This document shows positions 53,491 to 62,537 of a stretch of DNA of 64,000 bases, piece after piece. This stretch comes from Streptomyces composti (lineage in GTDB: Bacteria > Actinomycetota > Actinomycetes > Streptomycetales > Streptomycetaceae). The stretch covers positions 1 to 64,000 of the forward strand of contig NZ_JAATEM010000013.1 of NCBI RefSeq assembly GCF_012034205.1, in the 5' to 3' direction. Within the stretch, counting starts at the first letter, position 1, and the number at the start of each line of letters is the position of its first letter. The notes under the pieces are model-generated. The model was not told where the DNA came from and did no database searches. It saw nothing but the letters and a program-made list of their open reading frames with translations. Both the position numbers and the translations under genes were made by a program.

Positions 53491-54243
53491 CTACTTCACC
53501 GGCAGGTGATACGCCACCCGGTACCGGTCGGCGGGGATGACCACGTCGGCCGTCTCCACCGGGCGGCCCGAGGCGAAGTACGTGCGCTGGACGACCAGGA
53601 CGACATGGCCGGGGACCCCGCCCAGCAGGGCCAGTTCCTCGGCAAGGCCGGGACGCGCGCCGACCTCCTCGGTGACGTTGTCCACGATCACGTCGATGGC
53701 GCGCATCCGCTCGACGACGCCCATGCCGCCGAGCGGGCCCTCCTCGGGCAGCATCACCGGCGTCCGCCCGGTCAGCGCGAGCGGTTCCCAGGAGGTGGAG
53801 AGCATCATCGGCTCCCCGCCCTCGCGGAACACGTACTTGGTGCGCATCACCCGGTCCCCGGGCTCGATGCCCAGCCGCTCGGCGACGGCACCGCGCGCCT
53901 CGGTCTGCTCGCTGCTGGACTCCCAGGTGCCGTGCACCGAGGCGTCGGCCTGCTCCTGCCGGAAGGGCGTGGCCCCGCGCTCGGGGCGGAAGCCGGAGCG
54001 GGCGATGCGCCGCGGCACGGGACGCTCGCGGACGTAGGTCCCGGAGCCGGAGCGGCCCTCGACGAGGCCCTCGGCCATGAGCACCTTGCGGGCCTCCAGC
54101 GCCACCGTGTCCGAGACGCCGTACTCCTCGCGGATCTTGGCCTGGGAGGGGAGGCGGGTGTGCGGGGGCAGCAGGCCGTCGACGATCTTCTTACGGAGAT
54201 CACCTGCGACACGCAGATACGCCGGCTGCTCACCGAATGTCAC
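53491..54243 (-). CDS. GntR-family (HutC type) regulator with UTRA domain
   Basis: A 250-residue regulator: an N-terminal winged HTH (about 8-72, KKIVDGLLPPHTRLPSQAKIREEYGVS and RSGSGTYVRERPV) and a C-terminal UTRA effector-binding domain (about 95-245). Start at 54243 (MTFGEQPAYLRVAGDLRKKI). A TGTACA-centred site lies 18 bp upstream and may be autoregulatory. The effector is unknown; no sugar transport genes are adjacent. Confidence 0.92.
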   Translation of the reverse strand: MTFGEQPAYLRVAGDLRKKIVDGLLPPHTRLPSQAKIREEYGVSDTVALEARKVLMAEGLVEGRSGSGTYVRERPVPRRIARSGFRPERGATPFRQEQADASVHGTWESSSEQTEARGAVAERLGIEPGDRVMRTKYVFREGGEPMMLSTSWEPLALTGRTPVMLPEEGPLGGMGVVERMRAIDVIVDNVTEEVGARPGLAEELALLGGVPGHVVLVVQRTYFASGRPVETADVVIPADRYRVAYHLPVK

Positions 54244-54258
54244 TGGCCGCTCCCATCA

Positions 54259-54272
54259 GGTTGTACAGACAG
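54259..54272. promoter_or_regulatory. Candidate GntR operator
   Basis: GGTTGTACAGACAG contains the palindrome TGTACA (54262-54267), placed just before the start of the GntR gene. HutC-type regulators bind GT-n-TA-n-AC-like half sites near their own gene, so this is a plausible but unproven operator. Confidence 0.3.
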
Positions 54273-54674
54273 CAACAGCCTGGCAACCCAGGGTTCCCTC
54301 AGGCAAGCACGGGCCAGAGAATCACTCGAAGTGATGACGCGCGCCGCTGAAACCCTTCACGCAGGCGTTTTCTCCCCGCTACGGCGCCCGCCACACCCTC
54401 GCTCCGCCGCCTTTCGCCCGCCGCGCGGGCCCGTCACCCGGACCTGACGAGAACACGGCAACACCCCAAGCCTCGCGGGCGGTGACCGTCTGCCGCCGGG
54501 CACGGCCGCCCCTCCCGCAGCGAACCGATGAGCCCGCCCCCGCCGTCCCGGTGGCCGAGGGCACAGAGGATCCGGCGGTCGCCCGGACGCCGGCCCTTCC
54601 GCGACGGCAGGCCGTGGTACGGCGCCACACGCCCGGAAGCCCCCGATCCCGCCGGCGCAGGCGTTGCAGACATG

Positions 54675-54729
54675 CCTCGTCCTCGCGGCGGGCGGGGCCG
54701 GTGCCCCGTGCCGGTCCGCGAGGACGAGG
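54675..54729 (-). terminator. Strong terminator after the subtilase gene
   Basis: A perfect 14-bp stem (CCTCGTCCTCGCGG at 54675-54688, complement 54716-54729), with an additional GGGGC-CGGT-GCCCC hairpin in the loop, lies 67 bp beyond the subtilase stop. It sits in the 552-bp gap 54244-54795; the rest of the gap holds the GntR promoter region and no supported gene. Confidence 0.85.
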
Positions 54730-54795
54730 GGTGGTGCGGGTGTGCGTCGGTGACCTGATGTCCGGTCAGCCGGTGCTCAGAGCCTCAGCCGGACC

Positions 54796-56358
54796 TCAGA
54801 ACTGCAGGGCCCAGCTGTTGAGCCGGCCGGTGTCCCACCAGGCGTTGTCGCTGACGCGCAGCTTCCAGGTGCCGTTCGCCGTCTCCGAGGAGGCGTCGAC
54901 GGTGTACGTGGTGTTGATGTTGTCCGAGCTGCCGCCGGTGCCGTAGTCCTTCAGCGTGTACACGGTCCCGTCGGGGGCGACCAGCTGGATGCGCAGGTCA
55001 CCGATGTAGGTGTGGGTGATGTTCACGTCCACGGCCAGGTCGGACGGGGCGTTGCCGGAGATGCCGGAGACGGTCACCGGGGACTCGACGGTGGACAGGT
55101 CGGAGATGGTCACGCCCTCGGTGTTCTCGAAGCGGTCACCGGGGGGAGGCGGGGTGGTGCCGCCGTCGCCGACGTACAGCAGGCGGTTGGGCGAGCCGCT
55201 GCCCGGGTTGCCGACGACGCCGCTGGTGGCGGCGGAGGTCAGCGCGGTGGAGACCTGCGCGGGGCTGGCCGAGGGGTTGTCGGCCAGGTACAGGGCGGCC
55301 GCTCCGGCGACGTGCGGGCTGGCCATGGAGGTGCCGGAGATGGTGTTGGTGGCCGTGTCACTGGTGCGCCAGGCGGAGGTGATGGAGGAGCCGGGCGCGA
55401 ACAGGTCGAGCACCGAGCCGTAGTTGGAGTAGCTCGCGCGGGCGTCGCTGGAGGTGGTGGCGCCGACCGTGATGGCCTCGGTGACCCGGGCGGGCGACTT
55501 GGTGGAGGCGTTGGTGGACTCGTTGCCGGCCGCGACGACGAAGGTGACGCCGGAGGCGACGGCGTTGCGGACGGCGGCGTCGAGAGCGCTGTCGGCGCTG
55601 CCGCCGAGGGACATGTTGGCGACGGCCGGCTTGACCGCGTTGCGGGCCACCCAGTCGATGCCGGCGACCACCTGGGCGGTGGTGCCGGAGCCGGAGTTGT
55701 TCAGCACCCGGACGGCGACGATCTTCGCCTTCTTGGCGACGCCGTAGGAGCTGCCCGCGACCGTGCCGGCCACATGGGTGCCGTGGCCGTGGCCGTCCTG
55801 GGCGACGTTGTCGTTGTCGATGGCGTCGTAGCCGTTGGCGGCGCGACCGCCGAAGTCGTTGTGCGAGATGCGCACGCCGGTGTCGATGACGTACGCGGTG
55901 ACGCCCTCACCGGCCTTGTCGGGGTAGGTGTAGGAGCTGTTGAGCGGCAGGTTCCGCTGGTCCACCCGGTCCAGGCCCCAGGAGGGCGGGTTGGGCTGGG
56001 TGCCGGTGACGTGGAAGGTGCGGTTCTGGATCACCGAGGCGACGGCCGGGTCGGCGGCGAGACGTTTCGCCTCGCTCTCGGAGGCCTCGATCTCATAGCC
56101 GTTGAGGGCCTTGGTGTAGGTCCGTTCGATGTCGGCGCCGTACTTCTTGGCGAGCGCGCGGCCCTCGGCGGAGCCGGCCTTCGTGCCCTTGAGGGTGATG
56201 ATGTAGCTGCCGGGGACGGCGTTGGCGGCGCCCTGGTACTGGATGGTGCCCTCGGCGGCCGAGGCGGGGAGGGCGGTGACCAGGCTCGCGGTGAGCGCCG
56301 CGGTGGCCAGCGCTCCGATCGCGGCCATTCTTCGCCGGGTGCTGCGGACATGACGCAT
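54796..56358 (-). CDS. Secreted subtilase (S8) with I9 propeptide and P domain
   Basis: A 520-residue exported serine protease. Signal peptide with RRR and a cut after ASA near 34; inhibitor I9 propeptide (about 50-118, GSYIITLKGTKAGSAE); catalytic domain with Asp159 (VIDTG), His192 (HGHGTHVAG) and Ser344 (SGTSMASPHVAG). A short PPPPG linker follows, then a C-terminal P (proprotein convertase) domain (about 410-520, NITHTYIGDLRIQLVAPDG). It is a typical Streptomyces extracellular protease. Its upstream gap contains GACT-n6-AGTC (around 56430), a possible regulator site. Confidence 0.94.
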   Translation of the reverse strand: MRHVRSTRRRMAAIGALATAALTASLVTALPASAAEGTIQYQGAANAVPGSYIITLKGTKAGSAEGRALAKKYGADIERTYTKALNGYEIEASESEAKRLAADPAVASVIQNRTFHVTGTQPNPPSWGLDRVDQRNLPLNSSYTYPDKAGEGVTAYVIDTGVRISHNDFGGRAANGYDAIDNDNVAQDGHGHGTHVAGTVAGSSYGVAKKAKIVAVRVLNNSGSGTTAQVVAGIDWVARNAVKPAVANMSLGGSADSALDAAVRNAVASGVTFVVAAGNESTNASTKSPARVTEAITVGATTSSDARASYSNYGSVLDLFAPGSSITSAWRTSDTATNTISGTSMASPHVAGAAALYLADNPSASPAQVSTALTSAATSGVVGNPGSGSPNRLLYVGDGGTTPPPPGDRFENTEGVTISDLSTVESPVTVSGISGNAPSDLAVDVNITHTYIGDLRIQLVAPDGTVYTLKDYGTGGSSDNINTTYTVDASSETANGTWKLRVSDNAWWDTGRLNSWALQF

Positions 56359-56590
56359 GAGGGGTCCTCCTCAGTCGGTGGTGCCTGTGGGGTGGTGCAC
56401 GCCGAGCCGGCCGCCTCGTTCGCGCCATGCGACTCATTTCAGTCATGCCCATGACAACGTGGAGGCGGCGTGTGTGCGTCAGCCGAAAGATTGAGGGTTC
56501 CACAGGAATTCCACAAGGGCCCTGCACGAAAGAAACAGAACCGCCAAGCAGCCGTCATGTTCCGTCATGTACGAACCATCGGACGTATCG

Positions 56591-58900
56591 TCAGTTTCTC
56601 GCGTCCTGCGCGGTGTTGTCCGTATCGCCTGGGTCGCCCGGGTCGCCGGTACCGCCCGCCAGCCGCAACTGCTCCTCCTCGACGATCCGGCGGGCGATCG
56701 CGGCGTCGGAGATGTCCACGGCGTCCGGGCTGGCCTCGGCGGTGTCACTGCGCCGGGCGTAGGCGTCGAACAGGCGGCTCTTGTTCTCCAGGATCTGCAG
56801 CAGCCGTTCGTCCACGCTGTCCGTCGCCAGCAGCCGGTGCACCTGCACCGGACGGGTCTGCCCCATGCGGTGCGCGCGGGCCACGGCCTGATGCTCCAGC
56901 GTGGGCTTGACCTGCGGCTCGCACAGCACGACCACGGAGGCCGCCTGGAGGTTGAGCCCGACACCGCCGGCCTCGATCTGCGAGAGCAGCACCGCGGGCC
57001 CGTCGGTGCCGGTGAAATCGTCGACGATCTGCTGGCGCCCGGCGGCGGAGACCGAGCCGGAGATCGGGCCCAGGACGACGGGCCGCCGCACCCCGCCGCC
57101 GGCACCGTCCGCGGCGTTGTCCGCGCGGTTCGCGCCGTCGGCGCCGGATGCGCCGCCGTCCTCCTCCGCCAACGCCCGCCGGACGACGGCGAGTACGTCC
57201 CGGAAGTACGAGAACACCACCACCTTGAGCCCGTTCTCGGCGGCCTCGTCCACGAGCTCCCGAAGCCGCTGCAGCTTCGCCGACTTCTCCGGATCCGCGT
57301 AGGCGGCCCGGCGCATCGCCATGAAGTTCCCCTCGGCGACCGCCGCGCGGTAGGCCTCCTCGTCGGCCGCGCTGAACTCCTCCCACTCGTCGACCTGGAG
57401 CAGCGCGGGCAGCTCGGTGAGCACGTCCTGCTGGTTGCGGCGCAGATAGGCGGGCGCCACCGAGGCCCGGAAGGCCTGCGGCCCGGCGACCGCGTCGCTG
57501 CGCCGCACCGAGGGGACCAGATCGGGCCGCACATGCCGCAGCAGCGCCCGGAACTCCTCGACGTGGTTCTCCATCGGCGTGCCGGTCAGGAACAGCACCC
57601 GCTCGCAGTGACCGGACCACACCGCCACCGAGCGGGACCGGCGGGTCTCCGGGTTCTTGACGTAGTGCGCCTCGTCGACGACCAGCAGGGCCGGGCGGGT
57701 GCCGCCGCCGTCCTCGGGGGCGGGCAGAGTGCGCAGCATGTCGAAGGTGGTGACGGCGACACCGCCGCGCTCGCACCACTCGGCGTACGCGTCCTGCCGC
57801 TGCGGGCCGTGCAGGGCGAGCGCGCGCAGGGTGCTGCGGGAGCGGATCTCGCGGGTCCAGTTGATCAGCACGCCGGCCGGGCACACCACCAGGAAATGGC
57901 TGTACCCCTCGGCCGCCAGATGGGCCAGGACCGCGATGGCCTGCACGGTCTTGCCGAGCCCCATCTCGTCGCCGAGGATCACCCGGCGCTGGGCCAGCGC
58001 GAAACGGGCGCCGAAGGACTGGTAGCCGCGCAGCGAGACCCGGCGGTGGGTGTCGTCGAGCGGCTGGGCGTGCACCCGCTCGACCACCTCCGAAGGCAGG
58101 AAGCCCTCGCTCGCCGCCACGTCGGTGCGGTGCTCGGAGACCTCGGCTAGCTGGCTGTAGTACTCGGCGGAGCGCAGCTCGAAGCCGACCCAGGCCTCGA
58201 TCTCGTCGGCGGGCGGGCGCAGCAGGTCGGTGGTCGCCTGGGCGAGCAGCAGCGGCAGGTCGCGGCGGCGGGCGTCGGCCACCGTCTCCTGCAGTTCGGC
58301 GACCGCGGCCAGCGCGCGCTCGCGCCGCTTGCGCCCCGCGAAGAGCATGCGCAACCGCCCGGAGGCGGGCCTGGCGGCGGGCAGCAGTTCGCCCAGCCGC
58401 TTCTCGAGCCGCTCGGCGGCGTCCAGGGCGCGGCGCAGCTCGGGCCCCGCCTCGACCAGGCGGTGCAGGGCGGCGACCAGGGCGGTGGTGCGCGGCTCGG
58501 GGTGGTCCACGTCGATGCGGACGGAGACGGTCTCGCCGACCGCGCGGGCGATCTGCCGGGCGGCGGCCAGCGCACGGTCGGCGGTCTGCTCCCCCACCCC
58601 GGGCAGCTGCCGCAGCTCGTACCGGCCGGCCTCGTACACGGCACGCACGGTCGTCAGCCCGGCCGCCTCGAGCGCGCCCAGCATCAGCCGGCCCTCGGTG
58701 GCGTCCCTGAGCCGGGCGACGGGGATGAGCTCCAGCTCCTCGGCGACCAGCTCCTCCTTGAGCGGGGCCAGCGCGGAACGCACGGCGTCCAGGGCGCGCT
58801 CGTGCTCCTCCCGCAGCGCGCGGGCCGCCTGGTGCAGCGGCCCGGCCTGCGCACACACCTCCCGCGCCACCCGCCCGGCCTGCACCGCCTCGCTCGCCAT
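56591..58900 (-). CDS. SNF2-family DNA-dependent ATPase with N-terminal helix-hairpin-helix
   Basis: A 769-residue protein: an N-terminal helical region with a helix-hairpin-helix (about 96-116, LRQLPGVGEQTADRALAAAR) and long coiled-coil-like segments (15-50, 140-215). The SNF2 helicase core follows: GDEMGLGKT (310-318), DEAH, TGTPMEN, and the C-terminal motif AHRMGQTRPVQVHRLL. It probably remodels protein-DNA complexes or helps repair; no nuclease domain is present. MASEAV (58900) is favoured over the upstream basic extension. The C-terminal tail is disordered. Confidence 0.9.
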   Translation of the reverse strand: MASEAVQAGRVAREVCAQAGPLHQAARALREEHERALDAVRSALAPLKEELVAEELELIPVARLRDATEGRLMLGALEAAGLTTVRAVYEAGRYELRQLPGVGEQTADRALAAARQIARAVGETVSVRIDVDHPEPRTTALVAALHRLVEAGPELRRALDAAERLEKRLGELLPAARPASGRLRMLFAGRKRRERALAAVAELQETVADARRRDLPLLLAQATTDLLRPPADEIEAWVGFELRSAEYYSQLAEVSEHRTDVAASEGFLPSEVVERVHAQPLDDTHRRVSLRGYQSFGARFALAQRRVILGDEMGLGKTVQAIAVLAHLAAEGYSHFLVVCPAGVLINWTREIRSRSTLRALALHGPQRQDAYAEWCERGGVAVTTFDMLRTLPAPEDGGGTRPALLVVDEAHYVKNPETRRSRSVAVWSGHCERVLFLTGTPMENHVEEFRALLRHVRPDLVPSVRRSDAVAGPQAFRASVAPAYLRRNQQDVLTELPALLQVDEWEEFSAADEEAYRAAVAEGNFMAMRRAAYADPEKSAKLQRLRELVDEAAENGLKVVVFSYFRDVLAVVRRALAEEDGGASGADGANRADNAADGAGGGVRRPVVLGPISGSVSAAGRQQIVDDFTGTDGPAVLLSQIEAGGVGLNLQAASVVVLCEPQVKPTLEHQAVARAHRMGQTRPVQVHRLLATDSVDERLLQILENKSRLFDAYARRSDTAEASPDAVDISDAAIARRIVEEEQLRLAGGTGDPGDPGDTDNTAQDARN

Positions 58901-59126
58901 CACACCCCCGTCCCGCCGGGCCCGTGCTCGACCGACTCGACTCACCAGAACTCCTCGGCGTGCTCGCCGGGGGGCCATCCTGGCACGCCCCACCAGCACC
59001 GCGGACGCGTACGGCCGCTCCCCCCTTCCACAGGATCCGGCCGCACAGGACCCGCCCGGCCGCCCCGTAGCATGTTCGAACCCACGGCCATCGGCGGATC
59101 ACTTGTTCTTCACGGGGGCGTAATAA

Positions 59127-60452
59127 TTGAAAACGACACGAACCCGGATATGCACGCCGCGTGTGCTGCTGTGGACCACGGCAGGCGCGGCGGCCCTCGC
59201 GTTCCTCGTCGCGCTCGAATTCGCCGCCCGCCGGTACGGCCAGGCCGGCCCGCTCACCCATCAGGTGCGCGAACTGATCCTCCCGCCCAAGTCCGGCCCC
59301 CGCCTCTACGCCGGGCTGGCCCTGACCATGGTGGTGCTCACCTGGCGGCAGCGGCTGATCGCGGCCGGCGCCGCGGTCGCCATCGACCTCGCCTTCTTCC
59401 TGGTGCGCTGGGCGATCGGCGCCGACATGAACTTCGGCAACGGCGCGCTGTGGGTGATCGTGGGCTGCGCGGTCCTCGCCCTCACCCGCAGGACCGGCGC
59501 CGAACGCGTACTCCTGCTCAAGGGTGTGGGGCTGGGCCTGCTGCTGATGGCCGGGCAGAAGGCCGGGGACGCCTGGCTGCTCATCACCTCCAAGACCCGG
59601 CCCACCGTGCTCGACGAGTACGTCCTCGTCGCCGACCACGCCCTGGGCGACCCGTCCTGGCTGGCCGGCCGGCTGGTCGAGCTCACCGACCCGGTGAGCA
59701 CCCACCTTCTCCATCTCATCTACGGCCAGCTCCCGCTGGCCGGTGCCCTCGTGGCGCTCTACCAGCTCCGCAACGTGGCCGTGGAACGCCGCTTCCCCCG
59801 CCACCACCTGATCCGCACATTCCTGGTCATAGGCCTCATCGGCCCGGCCGTCTACATGATGTTCCCGGTCGTCGGCCCCGTGTACGCCTTCGGCGCCGAC
59901 GGCGGCACCTGGGCCGCGGCTCACCTGTGGCCGGACACGCTCCCGTCGGTTGAGCTCCCCCGGCCGATGCCGTTCGACGAGATCACCCCGCGCAACTGCA
60001 TGCCCAGCCTGCACACGGCCTGGGCCGTCGCCCTGTTCATCCACACCCGCGACGGCTCCCGCTGGATGCGCTTCGCCGGCACCTTCTGGCTGATCGGCAC
60101 CCTGAGCGCGACGCTCGGCTTCGGCTACCACTACGGCGCCGACCTCGTCGCCGGAGTCGTCTTCGTCCTCACCATCGACGCCGGGATGCGCGCGAGCGCC
60201 CGCGGCTGGACCCGATCCGACACCCTCCTGGTCGCCCACGGCACGGCCGTCTTCACCGCGCTCGTGCTCTCCTACCGCTGGCTGCCGGTCCCCATGTCCG
60301 AGCACCCGTGGATCTCCGGCCCCCTGATGATCCTGGCGATGCTCTCCGTGATCTACGGCTACCTGCGGCTCACGGCGTCCGAGAAGCCGGAGGCCACCCC
60401 GCCCGTGCCACCCGGCCCGCACCCGAACGAGGCGCGACCCGAACTCGTATGA
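59127..60452 (+). CDS. PAP2_3-type membrane phosphatase/inositolphosphotransferase
   Basis: A 441-residue integral membrane protein with about ten helices. The PAP2 motifs NCMPSLHTAWAV (His296) and GFGYHYGADLVAG (His335, Asp339) mark the Aur1/IPT1 (PAP2_3) branch, which transfers or removes phospho-headgroups of lipids. Best start is the TTG at 59127, with GGGGGCG upstream; no ATG or better GTG fits. Divergent from the SNF2 gene. Confidence 0.85.
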   Translation: MKTTRTRICTPRVLLWTTAGAAALAFLVALEFAARRYGQAGPLTHQVRELILPPKSGPRLYAGLALTMVVLTWRQRLIAAGAAVAIDLAFFLVRWAIGADMNFGNGALWVIVGCAVLALTRRTGAERVLLLKGVGLGLLLMAGQKAGDAWLLITSKTRPTVLDEYVLVADHALGDPSWLAGRLVELTDPVSTHLLHLIYGQLPLAGALVALYQLRNVAVERRFPRHHLIRTFLVIGLIGPAVYMMFPVVGPVYAFGADGGTWAAAHLWPDTLPSVELPRPMPFDEITPRNCMPSLHTAWAVALFIHTRDGSRWMRFAGTFWLIGTLSATLGFGYHYGADLVAGVVFVLTIDAGMRASARGWTRSDTLLVAHGTAVFTALVLSYRWLPVPMSEHPWISGPLMILAMLSVIYGYLRLTASEKPEATPPVPPGPHPNEARPELV

Positions 60453-60591
60453 GGGCGAGAGAAGGGGGGCGCATGCCGTAGATCCTCAGACGTGGAAGCG
60501 GAATGTGCACCACAACGCTGTGACCTGCGAAGACACGTTTCCCGGGGGTCCCAGTCAGCACAGAACCAGCACGGGAAGCACAAGGTCAGCA

Positions 60592-61143
60592 CTACGCCAC
60601 CTCCTCGTACTCTTCGGGCGCCTGCGGCGCATCGCTCGCCACGGGCACGGGCCGCATGGCGTCCTGCATGACCTCGCGGCAACGATGCCAGGCCCCGGGG
60701 ACGAGATGCCCGTAGATGTCGACCGTGGTCTTGATCGACTTGTGGCCGAGCCAGCGCGAGACCTCGTGGATCGGGATGCCGTTCGCCAGGGCCGTCGAGG
60801 CGAAGAAGTGCCTCAGCGCGTGCGGGGTGTACTTGGGCTTGCCGTTCGCGCCCACCAGTCCGGCGCCCTTGCACGCCTTCTTGAAGTGGTAGCCGTATGT
60901 TGTGGCCGTGGGCATGATGCCCTTCCCACGCTCGCGGGGCGCGAAGAAGACGTCGAGCTGCCGGTCCCTGCCGGCCTTGTCCTTGAAGATCACCGGGATC
61001 GGCTCCCACCGCTCCAGGTGGGCCTTCTCTCCGAGGGGAGCGCCGGCCTCCTGCACCGCTGGTTGGCACAGCGGCTCCGCGACCGCTGGCTGACCGAGGC
61101 CAAGCACCGCGCCGCGCATGTCTCGTACGAGGCCGCACGGCAC
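60592..61143 (-). pseudogene. Truncated tyrosine integrase (C-terminal catalytic half)
   Basis: The frame encodes the C-terminal half of a phage/ICE-type tyrosine recombinase: TPHALRHFFASTALANGIPI (HxxR box), then WLGHKSIKTTVDIYGHLVP with the second His and the Tyr nucleophile. The integrase-like sequence begins only at about 61035; the N-terminal core-binding domain and the first catalytic Arg box are missing. Residues before that are read from unrelated sequence. It is therefore a decayed integrase. No tRNA or attachment site duplicate is visible beside it. Confidence 0.8.
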
Positions 61144-61167
61144 CGCGCGGAGAGGAGCGGCCTGTGA
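61030..61167 (+). pseudogene. 3' end of a mobile-element gene
   Basis: The plus-strand frame ends RWLAQRLRDRWLTEAKHRAA and then HVSYEAARHRAERSGL, which looks like the C-terminus of a real helical protein and stops in a GTGA overlap with the next gene. Upstream of about 61050 the frame runs through integrase sequence, so the 5' part has been lost at the recombination junction. Confidence 0.45.
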
Positions 61168-61511
61168 CGGCGTACGACCGGCGCCTCGTCGAGCTCCTCC
61201 TGCCAGCGGTGTGGGACGCCGACGCGGCGTACGGCATCCGCAGCCCCACGGCCCCGGACGCGGACATGCCGAAGGGGACCGTCGATCCGAGGGCCGCGAG
61301 CACCCTGTTCGCCCACCTCGCCGACATACGGCAAGGGTGGGCGGCGGCTCCTCTCACTCTCGGCGAACGCCAGGCCCTAATCCTTCGGTACGGCGTGGAT
61401 CTGCCGGACAACGAAGCCGGGGCCCTTCAGGGCATCACGGGACGAGCTGTCCGCTACCGATGCGAGCGCGGGGTCGGAAAGATCGCGGCTCACCTGAACG
61501 GACATGAATAG
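61164..61511 (+). CDS. Sigma70-region-4-like HTH protein
   Basis: A 115-residue protein with a C-terminal segment (about 60-112) LTLGERQALILRYGVDLPDN then ITGRAVRYRCERGVGKIAAH, similar to sigma-70 region 4 and to small HTH proteins of actinobacterial integrative elements. GTG start in a GTGA overlap with the truncated upstream frame. It is probably an orphan gene left from the element that carried the integrase. Confidence 0.65.
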   Translation: MTAYDRRLVELLLPAVWDADAAYGIRSPTAPDADMPKGTVDPRAASTLFAHLADIRQGWAAAPLTLGERQALILRYGVDLPDNEAGALQGITGRAVRYRCERGVGKIAAHLNGHE

Positions 61512-61519
61512 GTTGATGG

Positions 61520-62473
61520 TTACGACGGAGACAACTCGCCCAGCAACTGACGCAAGTCCTCCGCGAGGACGGCACACCGAAAGCCGGTGTCATCGTCAAG
61601 CATCTCCGTAGAGGCGTCGTTGAAGGCAGCGGGAGTCACCCGGGAGAACGGGCTCGTCCAAGCGCCGGCCTTGAGTTCGTACCGGCCCGGCTCGGAGTGC
61701 GTCGAAGTCCACTCCCACGCGTTACCGCACATGTCATACACCCCGTAGGGACTGACTCCGCTGTGGTATCGCGTCACCGGGGTAGTCGAGCCGATACCGC
61801 TTTCACGGGTGTTGCATTTGGCCGGAGTCTGCTGGCTGCCCCAGGGGTAGATGTCGCCTCTGGGGCCCCGGGCTGCCTTCTCCCACTGCTGCGAGCTCGG
61901 CAGTTCCTTGCCCGCCCAGACTGCGTACGCTGCGGCGTCATGCCACGTGACGAAAACCACGGGGTGATCGCGAATGCTTTCCGGGCACCGTCCCTTGGGC
62001 CAGTGCTGCGGAGGCGCGTGTCCTGTCGCCGCCACGAACCGCTCGTAGTCCGAGTTCGTCACGGGATAGACGTCGATGTAGAAGGCGGGGAGCCAGACAG
62101 GGTTGTTTCCGGCCCCCGACAAGTACACGCCCGCGTCGACGAGAGCCATCTTCTTGCCGTCATGTGGGTGTCGGACCTGATGTTGCCTGGGGAGGGCCGA
62201 GCCTTCCTCTGCCCTCTGACCGGGTAACACCGAGCCCAACGAGCTCGTGAGTTTCACGAACCTTGCGTGGACCTCCGGCGAGGATGATGCCAGAGCTGTG
62301 TCCAGGGCCGCTTGATTCACAGGGCGGATCTTGATCGTCTCGCCGCGGGCCTCCCACTTGGAGACCATGCGATCACTCACTCCGAGCTTCGCGGCGAACG
62401 CCTCGATGCTCATCCGCTGTGCCTCACGCAGCGCCCGGACCTCCAGTCCGGTCCACCTCTCAACTGTGGCCAC
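61520..62473 (-). CDS. XRE-HTH fused to SUMF1/FGE-type domain
   Basis: A 317-residue protein. Residues 8-52 form an XRE HTH (EVRALREAQRMSIEAFAAKL, SDRMVSKWEARG). After a linker, residues 110-310 form a SUMF1 (formylglycine-generating enzyme-like, C-type lectin fold) domain: PVTNSDYERF, PVVFVTWHDAAAYAVWAGKE, YDMCGNAWEWTSTHSEPG, GFRCAV. The RGGSW-like end reads KAGAWTSPFSR and lacks the catalytic Cys pair of true FGE enzymes, so it is probably a sensor or binding protein. GTG 62473 with an AAAGGAG site; a TTG at 62497 is less likely. It probably shares an operon with the aminotransferase gene (64-bp gap). GC is lower than average. Confidence 0.82.
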   Translation of the reverse strand: MATVERWTGLEVRALREAQRMSIEAFAAKLGVSDRMVSKWEARGETIKIRPVNQAALDTALASSSPEVHARFVKLTSSLGSVLPGQRAEEGSALPRQHQVRHPHDGKKMALVDAGVYLSGAGNNPVWLPAFYIDVYPVTNSDYERFVAATGHAPPQHWPKGRCPESIRDHPVVFVTWHDAAAYAVWAGKELPSSQQWEKAARGPRGDIYPWGSQQTPAKCNTRESGIGSTTPVTRYHSGVSPYGVYDMCGNAWEWTSTHSEPGRYELKAGAWTSPFSRVTPAAFNDASTEMLDDDTGFRCAVLAEDLRQLLGELSPS

Positions 62474-62537
62474 CCGAGACTCCTTTGAGCGAATCAACGG
62501 GAGTCCAGCGTAGTCAGGTGATCGTTACGGCGCGTCG

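Noticed and set aside
59079..59095. GTTCGAACCC resembling a tRNA T-loop
   Set aside because: The flanking sequence has no 5-bp T-stem or acceptor stem, and no anticodon arm lies upstream.
56745..60422. 1225-codon minus-strand frame across the SNF2 and PAP2 genes
   Set aside because: It overlaps two confident genes in the wrong frame or strand and shows only low-complexity Gly/Arg sequence.
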